DNA of 60,944 bases. It comes from Nonomuraea lactucae (GTDB taxonomy: Bacteria; Actinomycetota; Actinomycetes; Streptosporangiales; Streptosporangiaceae). Both the position numbers and the translations under genes were made by a program. The first letter of the stretch is position 1. Each line of letters starts with the position of its first letter. Location of the stretch: contig NZ_QNFZ01001068.1 of the NCBI RefSeq assembly GCF_003313395.1, forward strand, positions 1 to 60,944. The letters are read 5' to 3'. The notes below the pieces were generated by a model. That model was not told the origin of the DNA. It did no database searches and worked only from the letters and a program-made list of their open reading frames with translations. Shown one piece after another: positions 52,770 to 60,944 of the stretch.

Positions 52770-54314
52770 GTGGCCCGCCAGTTCAGGCTGCCCGCGGCGG
52801 CGGGGCTCGGTCCTGCCACCTTCTACGCAGATCTGGCCGCCCCGCACGGGCGCCGTCACGTACGGGTCTGCACCGCGACGGCGTGCTTCGCGGTCCAAGG
52901 TGGGCGGCATCTGCCCGCCATCCAGGACGCGCTCGGTGTCATGGCCGACGACGATCGGGATCCAGACCCCGATGCGTCCTTGCAGACCGTCCGCTGCCTC
53001 GGCTATTGCTACGCGGGACCGGCCTGCCTGGACGGTGAGACGCCCTGTGTGGGCTCGTCCGTGGCCGACCAGGTGGCCGGGCGAGTGCCGCCGAACGCGC
53101 CGCCGATCCCCGCGGCCGACGCCACCGGCGACCCGATCGTGCTTGCCGGGATCGTGGCCGGGAACGCCCCATGGCAGACGTGGGCGGAAACCGTCGGCCG
53201 GCGCACTCCGGAGCTCGTCCAGTCCGAGGTCGCCGCCTCCGGGCTGCGCGGCAGAGGCGGGGCGGGTTTTCCCGTGGCGGCCAAGTGGGCGGCCGCGGAC
53301 CGCTCCCCGGACACCGTGGTGATCGCCAACGGCGACGAGGGTGACCCCGGTTCCTACGCCGACCGGCTTCTGATGGAGAACGACCCGGCGCGGGTGCTCG
53401 AAGGACTGGCGCTCGCCTGCTTCGCCTGCGGGGCCCGTCACGGTCTGGTGCTGGTGCGCTCGGAGTATCCTCGCGCGCTCGCCCGGATGCGGCAGGCCGT
53501 GGTGCAGGCACGTGTGGAGGGCCACCTGGGCCGAGGGGTGCACGGCAGCGACGTGGATCTGGAGGTCGAGGTGGTGGCCGGCGCCGGCTCCTATGTCGCG
53601 GGCGAGGAGACAGCGCTCATCGCGGGGCTCGAGGGCGGCCGAGGCTGCGCGCGGGCGCGCCCGCCGTATCCGACCAACCGGGGTCTGTGGGACGCGCCGA
53701 CGGTGGTCAACAACGTCGAGACGCTGGCCGCGGTTCCGTGGATCGTCGACCGAGGCGGTGAAACCTACGCCCGCCGCGGCACGTCCGGCGAGACCGGCAC
53801 GAAGCTGGTCTGCCTGTCTGAGCGGTTCGCCCGCCCGGGCTGCTACGAGGTCGAGCTGGGCGTGCCGGTGCGGTGGATCGTCACCGAGCTGGGCGGCGGC
53901 TTGCGGGAGGGGGCAGAGCTCGGCGTTTTGCAGATCGGCGGCCCGCTGGGCGGGTTCCTGTCGGAAGAAGATCTGGACGTGCCGCTCGCCGAGGTGGGAT
54001 TGGCAGGCTATGGCGCGGCGCTCGGCCATGCCGGGCTGGTGGCCATCGACCAGCGGTTGGAGCCGCTGGAGGTGCTGCGGCACGTGTGGGCCTTCGCCGC
54101 CGCCGAGAGCTGCGGCGCCTGCTCGCCCTGCAGGGTCGGCTCGCAGCGGGGGCTGGAGCTGGCCAGGACCGGTGATCCGCCTGGCGACGCGTACGCGCGC
54201 ATGATGCGGGTGATGAGCGAGGCCAGCCTGTGCGCGTTCGGCCGGCGGCTGCCACAGGCCGTCCGGAGCCTGGCCCGCGCCTACGGAGACCGTCTCCGAG
54301 GGTGGGGCGGATGA
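52770..54314 (+). CDS. NuoE-NuoF-type NAD/flavin subunit of formate dehydrogenase
   Basis: The HoxF/FdsB-like subunit has the 2Fe-2S thioredoxin-like NuoE part (VCTATACFAVQG, RCLGYCYAGPAC), the NuoF NADH/FMN part (GLRGRGGAGFPVAAKW, ANGDEGDPGSYADR, AGAGSYVAGEETALI) and the C-terminal 4Fe-4S motif (ESCGACSPCRVG, SLCAFG). GTG 52770 is the first in-frame canonical start, yet homology continues upstream (LAERHGRPGVRLIEALAAG) to about 52641, where the frame hits a stop. The real start may have been lost to an extra base near 52640. It overlaps the alpha subunit by ATGA. Confidence 0.85.
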   Translation: MARQFRLPAAAGLGPATFYADLAAPHGRRHVRVCTATACFAVQGGRHLPAIQDALGVMADDDRDPDPDASLQTVRCLGYCYAGPACLDGETPCVGSSVADQVAGRVPPNAPPIPAADATGDPIVLAGIVAGNAPWQTWAETVGRRTPELVQSEVAASGLRGRGGAGFPVAAKWAAADRSPDTVVIANGDEGDPGSYADRLLMENDPARVLEGLALACFACGARHGLVLVRSEYPRALARMRQAVVQARVEGHLGRGVHGSDVDLEVEVVAGAGSYVAGEETALIAGLEGGRGCARARPPYPTNRGLWDAPTVVNNVETLAAVPWIVDRGGETYARRGTSGETGTKLVCLSERFARPGCYEVELGVPVRWIVTELGGGLREGAELGVLQIGGPLGGFLSEEDLDVPLAEVGLAGYGAALGHAGLVAIDQRLEPLEVLRHVWAFAAAESCGACSPCRVGSQRGLELARTGDPPGDAYARMMRVMSEASLCAFGRRLPQAVRSLARAYGDRLRGWGG

Positions 54315-56989
54315 GAGTCACGGTGGACGGCACTCTCGTCGATCTCCCGCAGGAGGCGACCGTACTGTCAGCGGTACGGGCCGCGCGTCTCGATCTGCCC
54401 ACGCTCTGCCACGACGACCGGCTGGCTCCAGTGGGCTCCTGCCGAGCCTGCCTGGTACGAATCGACGAGCGCGTGGTGGCGGCATGCGTGACCCCCGCAG
54501 TGGAGGGCACTGAAGTCCGCGTTGAGCAGGAGGACCTGCGCCGGCTGCGCCGTGACGCCGTGGAGATGATCGTCTCGGCTCTCCCACCCTACGCCCTGGA
54601 GGGGGACGGGGAACTGGCGCGGGTGTGCCGGGCCCTGGGCATCGGACCCGACGCCGCGCAAGGCGGCGCCGGAAGGGGTCACGACACCACTCATGCCTTC
54701 GTCCGTCTCGACCGGGATCTGTGCATCGCCTGTGGCCGGTGTGTACGCATGTGCGCGGAGGTCCAGGGCACGTTCGCGCTCACGCTAGTGGGGAGAGGCG
54801 CCGACACCGTGGTCGCGCCGGGCACCGGCGGCCCCTGGGCGGACTCCGACTGCGTCGCGTGCGGGGGCTGCGTGGACAGCTGCCCGACCGGCGCTCTCAC
54901 CGAGCCGGGACTCCCCATCGGAACCGACCAGGCCGCGCTCACTCGTACCCGCACCACATGTGGATACTGCGGCGTCGGCTGCGCCCTCGACGTGCTGACC
55001 CGTGACGGCCAGGTCGCCGCCGTGCGGCCGGCCAGAGACGGCCCGGTCAACCGCGGCCATGCGTGCGTCAAGGGCCGTTTCGCCCACGGATTCCTGCGCT
55101 CCCGCGAGCGGCTCACCCAGCCCCTGCTGCGCCGCCGTTCCGGTCTGGAGCCCGTAAGCTGGCCGGAGGCGCTCGGCCGCATCGCCCGCGAGCTGCGAGC
55201 CGCCATCGCCGAGGCGGGCCCCGACTCGGTCGCGGCGATCTCCTCGGCCCGGGCAACCAACGAGGAGAACTACCTGATCCAGAAGTTCATGAGGGTCGTC
55301 GTCGGCACCAACAACGTCGACAACTGCTCCCGACTGTGCCATTCCCCGTCGGCCGCCGGGCTGACCGCCGCGTTCGGCCTGTCCGGCGGCACCGACAGCT
55401 TTGACGACGTGGAGCGGGCCGACTGCCTGCTCGTGGTGGGCGCGAACCCCGTCGAGGCGCATCCGGTCGTCGGGGCCCGGCTGCTCCAGCAGGTGCTGCG
55501 CGGCGCACGGCTGGTGGTCGTGGATCCGCGCGCGGTCGGGCTCGCGACGCATGCCGATGTGCATGTGCGGCCCCGGCCGGGTACCAACGTCGCCCTGTTC
55601 AACGGGCTCGCGCACGTCATGCTCGCGGAGGGCATGGCCGACGAGGAGTTCCTGCGCCACCGCGCCGCCGGGCTGCCCGACCTCACCGCGATCCTCGATG
55701 ACTACCGGCCCGCCCGGGTGGCCGAGCTCACCGGCGTCCCGGCAGCGGATGTGGTCGCCGCGGCGCGGCTCTACGGGCAGGCCGAGCGTCCCGCCATCGT
55801 CTACGGGCTCGGCGTGACCGAGCACCTGCACGGCACCGACGGCGTACGCACGCTGGCGAACCTGGCGATCCTGCGCGGCGCGGTGGGCACCGGCCGCGGA
55901 TTCGGCGTCAACCCGCTCAGGGGCCAGAACAACGTTCAAGGCGCCTCCGACATGGGAGCTCTGCCCGACCTGCTGCCCGGCTACGGCAAGGTCGGCGATC
56001 CCGTGGCGCGCGCCCGCGCCGAGCAGGTGTGGGGCACCCGCCTGCCGGACCACGACGGCCTGCGCATCCCGCAGATGTTCGCGGCGGCGCGTTCGGGAGA
56101 TCTGCGGGTTCTGTGGGTCGTCGGCGAGGACGTGGTCTCCACCGACCCGGACGCCAACCAGGTCGTCGAGGCGCTGGAGGCCTGCCCCTTCGTGGTCAGC
56201 CAGGAACTCTTCCTCTCGGAGACCGCTCGCCGCGCCGACATGGTGCTGCCGGCCGCGTCGTGGCTGGAGAAGGACGGCACTTTCGTCAACTTCGACCGGC
56301 GCTTCCAGCGGGTGCGCCCCGCGCTCGCCCCGCCCGGTCGGGCGCGGACCGACTTCGCCATCGTGCACGCGCTCGCCGCGGCCTGCGGCGTCGACCTGGG
56401 GTGCCCCACACCGGCCGAGGCACTCGCCGAATGCGGGCGGGTGGCACCCGTCTTCGCCGGTATGTCGCACCAGCGGCTGGACCGGGCAGGCGCCATCCCC
56501 TGGCCGTGTCCCGATCCCGAGCGGCCCGGACTGGCCACGCTCTACCGGGACCGGTTCGCCACCGTGGACGGGCTGGCCCACCTCGCCGCCCGCCCCTACC
56601 TGCCCCCCGGCGAGAACGCCGACGACGACTACCCGCTGATCCTGATCACCGGCCGCCGCTGGGCGCATTACAACTCCGGCAACATGACGCGGCGAAGCGG
56701 CGCGATCGAGCTCGATCCTGCGGACCGACTCGATGTCCATCCCGCCGACGCCGCTCGCTTCGCCCTCCGCGACGGCGAGGCGGTGGTCGTGGAAAGCCGC
56801 CACGGTCAGGCCACGCTGTCCGTGCGCGTCACCGAGGAGGTGACGCACGGCCAGCTCTTCTGCGCCTTCCACTTCCCGTCCAGCGGTGTGAACGCCCTAA
56901 CCTCCAGCCATGCGGACACCGTGACGTCATGCCCCGAGTACAAGGTCACCGCCGTACGCCTGCGCGCACGTCAAGGGCCCTCGGATTAG
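54311..56989 (+). CDS. fdhA: Formate dehydrogenase alpha subunit (Mo/W-bisMGD, cysteine type)
   Basis: The 892-residue catalytic subunit opens with a 2Fe-2S domain (LCHDDRLAPVGSCRACLVRI), then two ferredoxin clusters (CIACGRCVRMC, CVACGGCVDSCPTG), a 4Fe-4S motif (CGYCGVGCALDV) and the molybdopterin oxidoreductase core. The metal ligand is Cys in NCSRLCHSPSAAGL, not selenocysteine, and the neighbouring His is kept. With the preceding gene it makes an NAD-reducing formate dehydrogenase. The sulfurtransferase FdhD and a gamma subunit gene are not in the window. Confidence 0.92.
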   Translation: MRVTVDGTLVDLPQEATVLSAVRAARLDLPTLCHDDRLAPVGSCRACLVRIDERVVAACVTPAVEGTEVRVEQEDLRRLRRDAVEMIVSALPPYALEGDGELARVCRALGIGPDAAQGGAGRGHDTTHAFVRLDRDLCIACGRCVRMCAEVQGTFALTLVGRGADTVVAPGTGGPWADSDCVACGGCVDSCPTGALTEPGLPIGTDQAALTRTRTTCGYCGVGCALDVLTRDGQVAAVRPARDGPVNRGHACVKGRFAHGFLRSRERLTQPLLRRRSGLEPVSWPEALGRIARELRAAIAEAGPDSVAAISSARATNEENYLIQKFMRVVVGTNNVDNCSRLCHSPSAAGLTAAFGLSGGTDSFDDVERADCLLVVGANPVEAHPVVGARLLQQVLRGARLVVVDPRAVGLATHADVHVRPRPGTNVALFNGLAHVMLAEGMADEEFLRHRAAGLPDLTAILDDYRPARVAELTGVPAADVVAAARLYGQAERPAIVYGLGVTEHLHGTDGVRTLANLAILRGAVGTGRGFGVNPLRGQNNVQGASDMGALPDLLPGYGKVGDPVARARAEQVWGTRLPDHDGLRIPQMFAAARSGDLRVLWVVGEDVVSTDPDANQVVEALEACPFVVSQELFLSETARRADMVLPAASWLEKDGTFVNFDRRFQRVRPALAPPGRARTDFAIVHALAAACGVDLGCPTPAEALAECGRVAPVFAGMSHQRLDRAGAIPWPCPDPERPGLATLYRDRFATVDGLAHLAARPYLPPGENADDDYPLILITGRRWAHYNSGNMTRRSGAIELDPADRLDVHPADAARFALRDGEAVVVESRHGQATLSVRVTEEVTHGQLFCAFHFPSSGVNALTSSHADTVTSCPEYKVTAVRLRARQGPSD

Positions 56990-58629
56990 GACAGCCCTCG
57001 CTTGTAGGCCGCCACGGCGGTCGGCAGGGTCGGGAACAGGAAGTCCTCACCGATGGCCTCGGTCAGGCCGAACGCGTCGAGCGAGCTGCGCAGGTCCTGC
57101 TTGACCCTGGCCATGGCGAACACGATGCCCCGGCGGGCCAGCTCGGCGCGCAGGGACTCGACGGCCTCCAGCGCCGTGGAGTCCACCTCCACATTGGCCT
57201 CGACGTTGAGCACGAACCACGATACGCGGCCTTGGTGCTCATCGACCGCGGCGAGTGCGCGGCGCCGGAAGTCCTGGGCGTTGGCGAAGAACAGTGGGGA
57301 GTCGTAGCGGTAGACGACCAGTCCGGGGACGGTACAGGCCTCTGGATAGTCGTCGACGTCGTGCATCCCGGCCAGCCCCGGGACGATGCCCAAGATCGCG
57401 TCGTGCGGGCGGGCCACGCGGGACAGCATCTCCACGACGGACAGGGCCACCGCGAGGAGGACGCCGTACAGGATGTCGAAGACCAGCACCCCCGCGAACG
57501 CGGCCAGGGCGAGCAGCAACTCGCTGCGGCGAAAAGCCGCAAGACGCCGGAAAGCGGCTAGATCGATCAGCCGTATCGCGGCGTAGACGACGATGGCGCC
57601 GAGCGCGGCGGTGGGGAAATCTGCCAGGAGCGGCCCGGCGAACAGGACGACCCCGAGCACAGCGGCCAGGGCGACGAGCGAGTACAGCTGGGTGCGGGCA
57701 CCGGCGGCGTCGGCCAGGGCGGTACGGCTGCCGCTGCTGCTGACCGGGAACCCGTGCAGGATGCCCGCGCCCAGGTTGGCCGCGCCGAGGGCGAGGAGCT
57801 CCTGGTTGGCGTCGATCTGCTGGTTGTGCTTGGCGGCGAAGGAACGCGCGGTGAGCACGTTGTCGCTGTAGCCGACCAAGAGCACGCCGAGCGCGGGCAG
57901 CAGCAGGAGCTGCAGGTCGGCTAGTGCCGGAAGGACGGGGAGGGGCAGGCCGGAGGGAACCTCGCCCACCACCTTGATCCCGTACCGCTCCAGCCCGAAG
58001 AGCGTGACGCAGGCCGTGCTCAGGAGAACGGCGAGCAACGGAGCCGGGATCCACGGCAGGCGCCATTGGGCGAGGAACAGCAGGGCGAGTACCCCGGCCG
58101 AAAGCAGGAGTGTCCCCGGATGAAGCTCGGAGAGATTCTGTGAGAACGAAAGGAGTTCGGCGATGACACCGTCACCGGACACCGGCACCCCGGTGATCTT
58201 GCCAAGCTGGCCCACGATCATGATCATTGCCACGCCCGCGAGATAGCCGACCAGAATCGGCCGGGACAGGAGGTCGGCGACGAAGCCCAGCCGGAGCACC
58301 CGGCAGCCCAGGCAGAGCAGCCCGACAGCCACGGCGAGCCCCGCCGCGAGGCTCGCGTACCTGCCCGAGTCACCCGCCGCCAGCGGTCCGACCGTGACGG
58401 CGGTCATGAGCGCGGTCGTCGACTCGGGCCCCACGGACAACTGACGGGAGGAGCCCAGCAAGGCGTACAGGGCCAGTGGCCCCATGCTGGCCCAGATTCC
58501 CGCCACCGGCGGCAAGCCGGCCACGGTGGCATAGGCCATCACCTGCGGTACCAGATAGGCCGCCACGGTGAGCCCGGCCAGCACGTCACCGCGCAGCCAT
58601 GCTCGCCGGTACGAACGGAACGCGACCAT
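56986..58629 (-). CDS. SulP-family anion transporter with STAS domain
   Basis: The 547-residue protein has about ten to twelve membrane helices, with GLTVAAYLVPQVMAYATVAG and GPESTTALMTAV typical of the SulP core. A C-terminal STAS domain follows (FVLNVEANVEVDSTALEAVE). Substrates in the family include sulfate, bicarbonate and dicarboxylates, and the one used here is not evident. Its location next to formate dehydrogenase would suit formate-derived bicarbonate export or molybdate/sulfate supply, but that is speculation. It ends tail-to-tail with fdhA (3-base overlap). ATG 58629 is chosen over 58677. Confidence 0.85.
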   Translation of the reverse strand: MVAFRSYRRAWLRGDVLAGLTVAAYLVPQVMAYATVAGLPPVAGIWASMGPLALYALLGSSRQLSVGPESTTALMTAVTVGPLAAGDSGRYASLAAGLAVAVGLLCLGCRVLRLGFVADLLSRPILVGYLAGVAMIMIVGQLGKITGVPVSGDGVIAELLSFSQNLSELHPGTLLLSAGVLALLFLAQWRLPWIPAPLLAVLLSTACVTLFGLERYGIKVVGEVPSGLPLPVLPALADLQLLLLPALGVLLVGYSDNVLTARSFAAKHNQQIDANQELLALGAANLGAGILHGFPVSSSGSRTALADAAGARTQLYSLVALAAVLGVVLFAGPLLADFPTAALGAIVVYAAIRLIDLAAFRRLAAFRRSELLLALAAFAGVLVFDILYGVLLAVALSVVEMLSRVARPHDAILGIVPGLAGMHDVDDYPEACTVPGLVVYRYDSPLFFANAQDFRRRALAAVDEHQGRVSWFVLNVEANVEVDSTALEAVESLRAELARRGIVFAMARVKQDLRSSLDAFGLTEAIGEDFLFPTLPTAVAAYKRGLS

Positions 58630-59005
58630 GCCCGTCAGTGTCGCACCGCCACAACGGTGCGAGTGCCAGCGGCCCAAGGGCGCGGAAGCCGGGACCTTCT
58701 ACGGAGCTCTCGGGACCGACCGCTACCCGCCCTTCACGCTCGGCCTGGCGCCGGACTACCCGGCCACACTGGAGGTCGACTACTCCGAGCCGCCGGCCGC
58801 GCGCGGCCGCCACGGCGGTCGGCCCAGGGTGTTCGACGACGACATGATCGCCTACGCTCGGTCGCTGCGCGAGCGCGGTGTGGCCGTGCCCGACATCGCC
58901 CGCAAGCTCGTCATCCCCATCGGCAAGAACAAGGGCAAGCACCCGTCCGTGGCCAGCGTCTACCGGGTGATCGCAGACGGCCACCCGGCGCCGGGTATGG
59001 GCTAA
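58628..59005 (+). CDS. Small HTH protein resembling a serine-recombinase C-terminus
   Basis: The 125-residue product has a C-terminal helix-turn-helix, GGRPRVFDDDMIAYARSLRE ... VAVPDIARKLVI ... HPSVASVYRVIAD, like the resolvase-type HTH at the end of large serine recombinases. The catalytic Ser domain is missing. The N-terminus, with CECQRP and Pro-rich sequence, is not recognised. Its start back-to-back with the SulP start and lack of a ribosome site leave open that it is a fragment rather than a working gene. Confidence 0.5.
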   Translation: MPVSVAPPQRCECQRPKGAEAGTFYGALGTDRYPPFTLGLAPDYPATLEVDYSEPPAARGRHGGRPRVFDDDMIAYARSLRERGVAVPDIARKLVIPIGKNKGKHPSVASVYRVIADGHPAPGMG

Positions 59006-59055
59006 CGCCGGTATGCCAGCGGTGGGCACCGCCGGCATCGGATGGGCGCACGTGA

Positions 59056-59424
59056 TCATCGACTGCTGGTGGCGAGCGTTTGGGGGCTCAGGACGGCGGC
59101 CAGGCGCTCCAGCGCGCCAGGCACGATCCAGTAGTACACCCAGGTGCCGCGCCGCTCGCAGTCGACGAGGCCGGCCTGGCGCAGCAGTTTCAGGTGATGG
59201 GAGATCGTCGGCTGGGACAGCTCGAAGGCGGGGGTGAGCTCGCACACGCACACCTGCCCTGGCTGGGAGGCGATCAGCGACAACAGTCGCAGCCGGACCG
59301 GATCGCCGAGCGCCTTGAAGGCCGCCGCCAGGGCGGCGGCCTGCTCGGTGCTGAGCGGCGCGGTCAACGCGGGGCAGCAGGCGGCGATCGGATCGTCAGC
59401 CTCCGTCGTCTCTTGATTCGACAT
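59056..59424 (-). CDS. arsR: ArsR-family metalloid-responsive repressor
   Basis: The 122-residue winged-helix repressor has VCVCELTPAFELSQPTISHH in the DNA-recognition region, whose Cys pair is the As(III)-sensing site of many ArsR proteins. There is an extra N-terminal CC (IAACCPALTAP). It is divergent from arsM and should repress both by binding in the 108-base spacer, where inverted TTGAT/ATCAA sequences occur. Confidence 0.9.
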   Translation of the reverse strand: MSNQETTEADDPIAACCPALTAPLSTEQAAALAAAFKALGDPVRLRLLSLIASQPGQVCVCELTPAFELSQPTISHHLKLLRQAGLVDCERRGTWVYYWIVPGALERLAAVLSPQTLATSSR

Positions 59425-59462
59425 TCTTCTATATTGACATGCTTCTCATCAGAGCGCGATGC

Positions 59463-59481
59463 TTGATTCGATAACCATCAA
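59463..59481. promoter_or_regulatory. Candidate ArsR operator
   Basis: TTGAT (59463-59467) and ATCAA (59477-59481) are inverted around nine bases, in the spacer between arsR and arsM. The 10-mer CTTGATTCGA occurs at 59462-59471 and again at 59412-59421, inside the arsR start. Confidence 0.5.
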
Positions 59482-59532
59482 TACAGGGCGGTGGCGGCTG
59501 CCGCCGCCAGATCAAAGGGACAGGAGCGTGTG

Positions 59533-60462
59533 ATGAGCGAGCAGTCCGTCCAACTGCGTGAACAGGTGCGTGAGCGATACGCGGCGGCCGCGGTGGCGGT
59601 CACCGCCGGCGGGGCCGCCTGTTGCGGCCCGCAGGAGGCCGAGATCGAGGAGGGATTCGGGGCGGGCCTGTATGCCGCCGACGAGCGGGAGGCGCTGCCC
59701 GCCGAGGCGCTGGCGGCCTCGCTCGGCTGCGGCAACCCCACCGCGGTCGCCGAACTGCGCGCCGGCGAGCGGGTGCTGGACCTGGGCTCGGGCGGCGGCA
59801 TCGACGTGCTGCTGTCGGCCCGCCGGGTGGGCCCGACCGGCAAAGCCTACGGGCTGGACATGACCGAGGAGATGCTCGCGTTGGCCCGCGCCAACGCCGC
59901 CAAGGCCGCCGCGACCAACGTGGAGTTCCTCAAGGGCACGATCGAATCCATCCCGCTGCCGGCCGCCAGCGTCGACGTCGTCATCTCCAACTGCGTGATC
60001 AACCTGTCGACCGACAAGAACGCGGTGTTCGCCGAGACCTTCCGCGTGCTGACCCCGGGCGGCCGGATCGGTGTCTCCGACGTCGTCGCCGACGACGGCC
60101 TGACACCCGCCCAGCGGGCCGAACGCGGCGACTATGTCGGCTGCATCGCCGGCGCGCTGTCGTTCACCGAATACCGGGCCGGGCTGGAGGTGGCCGGGTT
60201 CACCGATGTCTCGATCACCTCCACCCACCAGGTGGCCGACGGGATGCACTCGGCCATCGTCCGCGCCCTCAAACCCGCGCACGCCGACGCCGACACCGGC
60301 CGGGCCGACTCGGCGGCGACCACGGCGGCGGGCTCGGAGCATCGATCGGAGGGATCCTGCTGCGGGGTGTCGGCCTGCTGCAGCTCCGGCGAGCGCGCCG
60401 AGGACCCGACGCTGACCGTCGAGCAGGCCAAGACGGCCGCGGGCTGCGGCTGCCAGCACTGA
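59533..60462 (+). CDS. arsM: Arsenite S-adenosylmethionine methyltransferase
   Basis: The 309-residue class I methyltransferase has VLDLGSGGGIDVLLSARRVG as the SAM site, LDMTEEML, and the arsenic-binding cysteines in ACCGPQ (N-terminal), SLGCGNP, SNCVINLS and GDYVGCIAGA. The C-terminus carries additional Cys pairs (SCCGVSACCSSG, CGCQH) that may bind metalloid before transfer. ATG 59533 follows CAGGAG. It methylates As(III). Confidence 0.92.
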   Translation: MSEQSVQLREQVRERYAAAAVAVTAGGAACCGPQEAEIEEGFGAGLYAADEREALPAEALAASLGCGNPTAVAELRAGERVLDLGSGGGIDVLLSARRVGPTGKAYGLDMTEEMLALARANAAKAAATNVEFLKGTIESIPLPAASVDVVISNCVINLSTDKNAVFAETFRVLTPGGRIGVSDVVADDGLTPAQRAERGDYVGCIAGALSFTEYRAGLEVAGFTDVSITSTHQVADGMHSAIVRALKPAHADADTGRADSAATTAAGSEHRSEGSCCGVSACCSSGERAEDPTLTVEQAKTAAGCGCQH

Positions 60463-60582
60463 CCTCTTCCCAGTCCCAACGGCGTCTCACACGGCTGGCG
60501 CCTCCATCTGGCCGAGGAGAAGTCCACGGGCGTGGCGGCCCGCTTGACTTCCCAATATAGCTCAGCAATTCTTGACTCAATC

Positions 60583-60944
60583 ATGGCTGATATATCTGAT
60601 GTGGAGCGGCGGGCCGCCGTCCATGCCGCGCTGGGCGATCCGATGCGGCTGGCGATGGTGGACGCGCTGCTGCTGGGTGACCGCTCGCCCGGCGAGCTCG
60701 GCGAGCATTTCGGGTTGCCGTCGAATCTGCTGGCCCACCACCTGCGGGTGCTGCAGGAGGCCGGCCTGATCGTGCGGGCGCGCTCGGAGGCCGACCGGCG
60801 GCGTAGCTACGTCCGCCTGGTGCCCCGCGCGCTGGCCGGGCTTGGCCCGGTCGCCCGCGTCCCGGAGGCGGCGCGGGTGGTGTTCGTGTGCACCCGCAAT
60901 TCGGCCCGCTCCCAGCTGGCCGCCGCTCTGTGGCGGCGGCGCAG
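60583..60944 (+). CDS. ArsR-arsenate reductase (LMW-PTP) fusion, cut by window end
   Basis: Starting at ATG 60583, the frame stays open to the window end (120 codons). Residues 1 to about 95 are an ArsR winged helix (DPMRLAMVDALLLGDRSPGE, LLAHHLRVLQEAGLIVRARS). Residue 100 onward begins a low-molecular-weight phosphatase/arsenate reductase domain with the CX5R-type loop in VVFVCTRNSARSQLAAALW. Such fusions occur in actinobacterial ars clusters. The domain end is outside the window. Confidence 0.85.
   Translation, partial: MADISDVERRAAVHAALGDPMRLAMVDALLLGDRSPGELGEHFGLPSNLLAHHLRVLQEAGLIVRARSEADRRRSYVRLVPRALAGLGPVARVPEAARVVFVCTRNSARSQLAAALWRRR

Noticed and set aside
54785-56872. 695-codon minus-strand ORF antisense to formate dehydrogenase
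   Set aside because: Shadow ORF. The molybdopterin and ferredoxin motifs are on the plus strand.
1-60944. tRNA, rRNA or riboswitch genes
   Set aside because: No cloverleaf with a T-loop GGTTCGA-type core or rRNA-like stretch was noticed in the spacers. A covariance search would be needed to be certain.

Overview
The window is very GC-rich and reads as chromosomal DNA of a filamentous actinobacterium. The gene families (DevR/DosR-type dormancy genes, CATRA/CHAT conflict genes, SigE-family sigma factor) suggest the Streptosporangiales or a neighbouring group. That placement is inferred from gene content, because no rRNA or tRNA gene was seen.

Layout. (1) 1-4.5 kb: an accessory module with a tyrosine recombinase between two related zinc-ribbon/coiled-coil proteins. 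The AT-richer flanks carry a 29-bp tandem repeat, an 11-bp hairpin and at least four copies of the motif GGTCAnnnAACTGTCC. (2) 4.7-5.1 kb: the decayed tail of an ABC-transporter binding protein. (3) 5.2-15.3 kb: a compact conflict-type locus. It holds a DUF5706 (Pycsar-effector-like) membrane protein coupled to a TPR-CHAT protease, a convergent second TPR-CHAT protease, a membrane-anchored macro-domain/class III cyclase fusion, a CATRA-type protein fused to a nucleoside phosphorylase-like domain, and a divergent 99-residue companion. This is the strongest candidate for a new system. (4) 15.4-40.9 kb: a dormancy/hypoxia island resembling the mycobacterial DosR regulon: APH/AAA kinase, DUF1876, universal stress proteins, FMN-binding protein, CtpF-like P-type ATPase, GNAT/acyl-CoA synthetase, CBS-BON proteins, a group 3b-like NiFe hydrogenase with hypCDE, DoxX, WS/DGAT acyltransferase and phosphoketolase. 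(5) 41-47.7 kb: a six-gene catabolic operon (two-component flavin monooxygenase, cupin, HpaI-type aldolase, NTF2-like, DUF3500) behind a PucR-type regulator. It looks inserted into the island. (6) 47.7-52.6 kb: a scarred stretch with an oxidoreductase tail, a truncated SigE and partner, a truncated and frameshifted DosR copy, then intact hypF, a third CBS-BON gene and an IS630/USP scar. (7) 52.6-59 kb: a cysteine-type NAD-linked formate dehydrogenase and a SulP transporter. (8) 59-60.9 kb: an arsenic cluster (arsR, arsM and an ArsR-arsenate reductase fusion cut by the window end).

How it works together. GGGACCTTnGGYCCC-like boxes precede DUF1876, a universal stress protein, the divergent P-ATPase/acyl-CoA synthetase pair, CBS-hydrogenase, phosphoketolase-DGAT and CBS-hypF. 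This fits one hypoxia/redox regulon that links H2 and formate oxidation, acetyl-CoA/acetyl-phosphate supply and storage lipid. The only DosR gene in the window is broken, so an intact regulator would have to be elsewhere. Three separate hydrogenase-related operons each begin with a CBS-BON gene. In the conflict locus the inferred logic is cyclic-nucleotide synthesis or sensing (macro-cyclase), a membrane effector (DUF5706), a nucleotide-degrading effector (PNP) and two caspase-like proteases. None of this has been tested.
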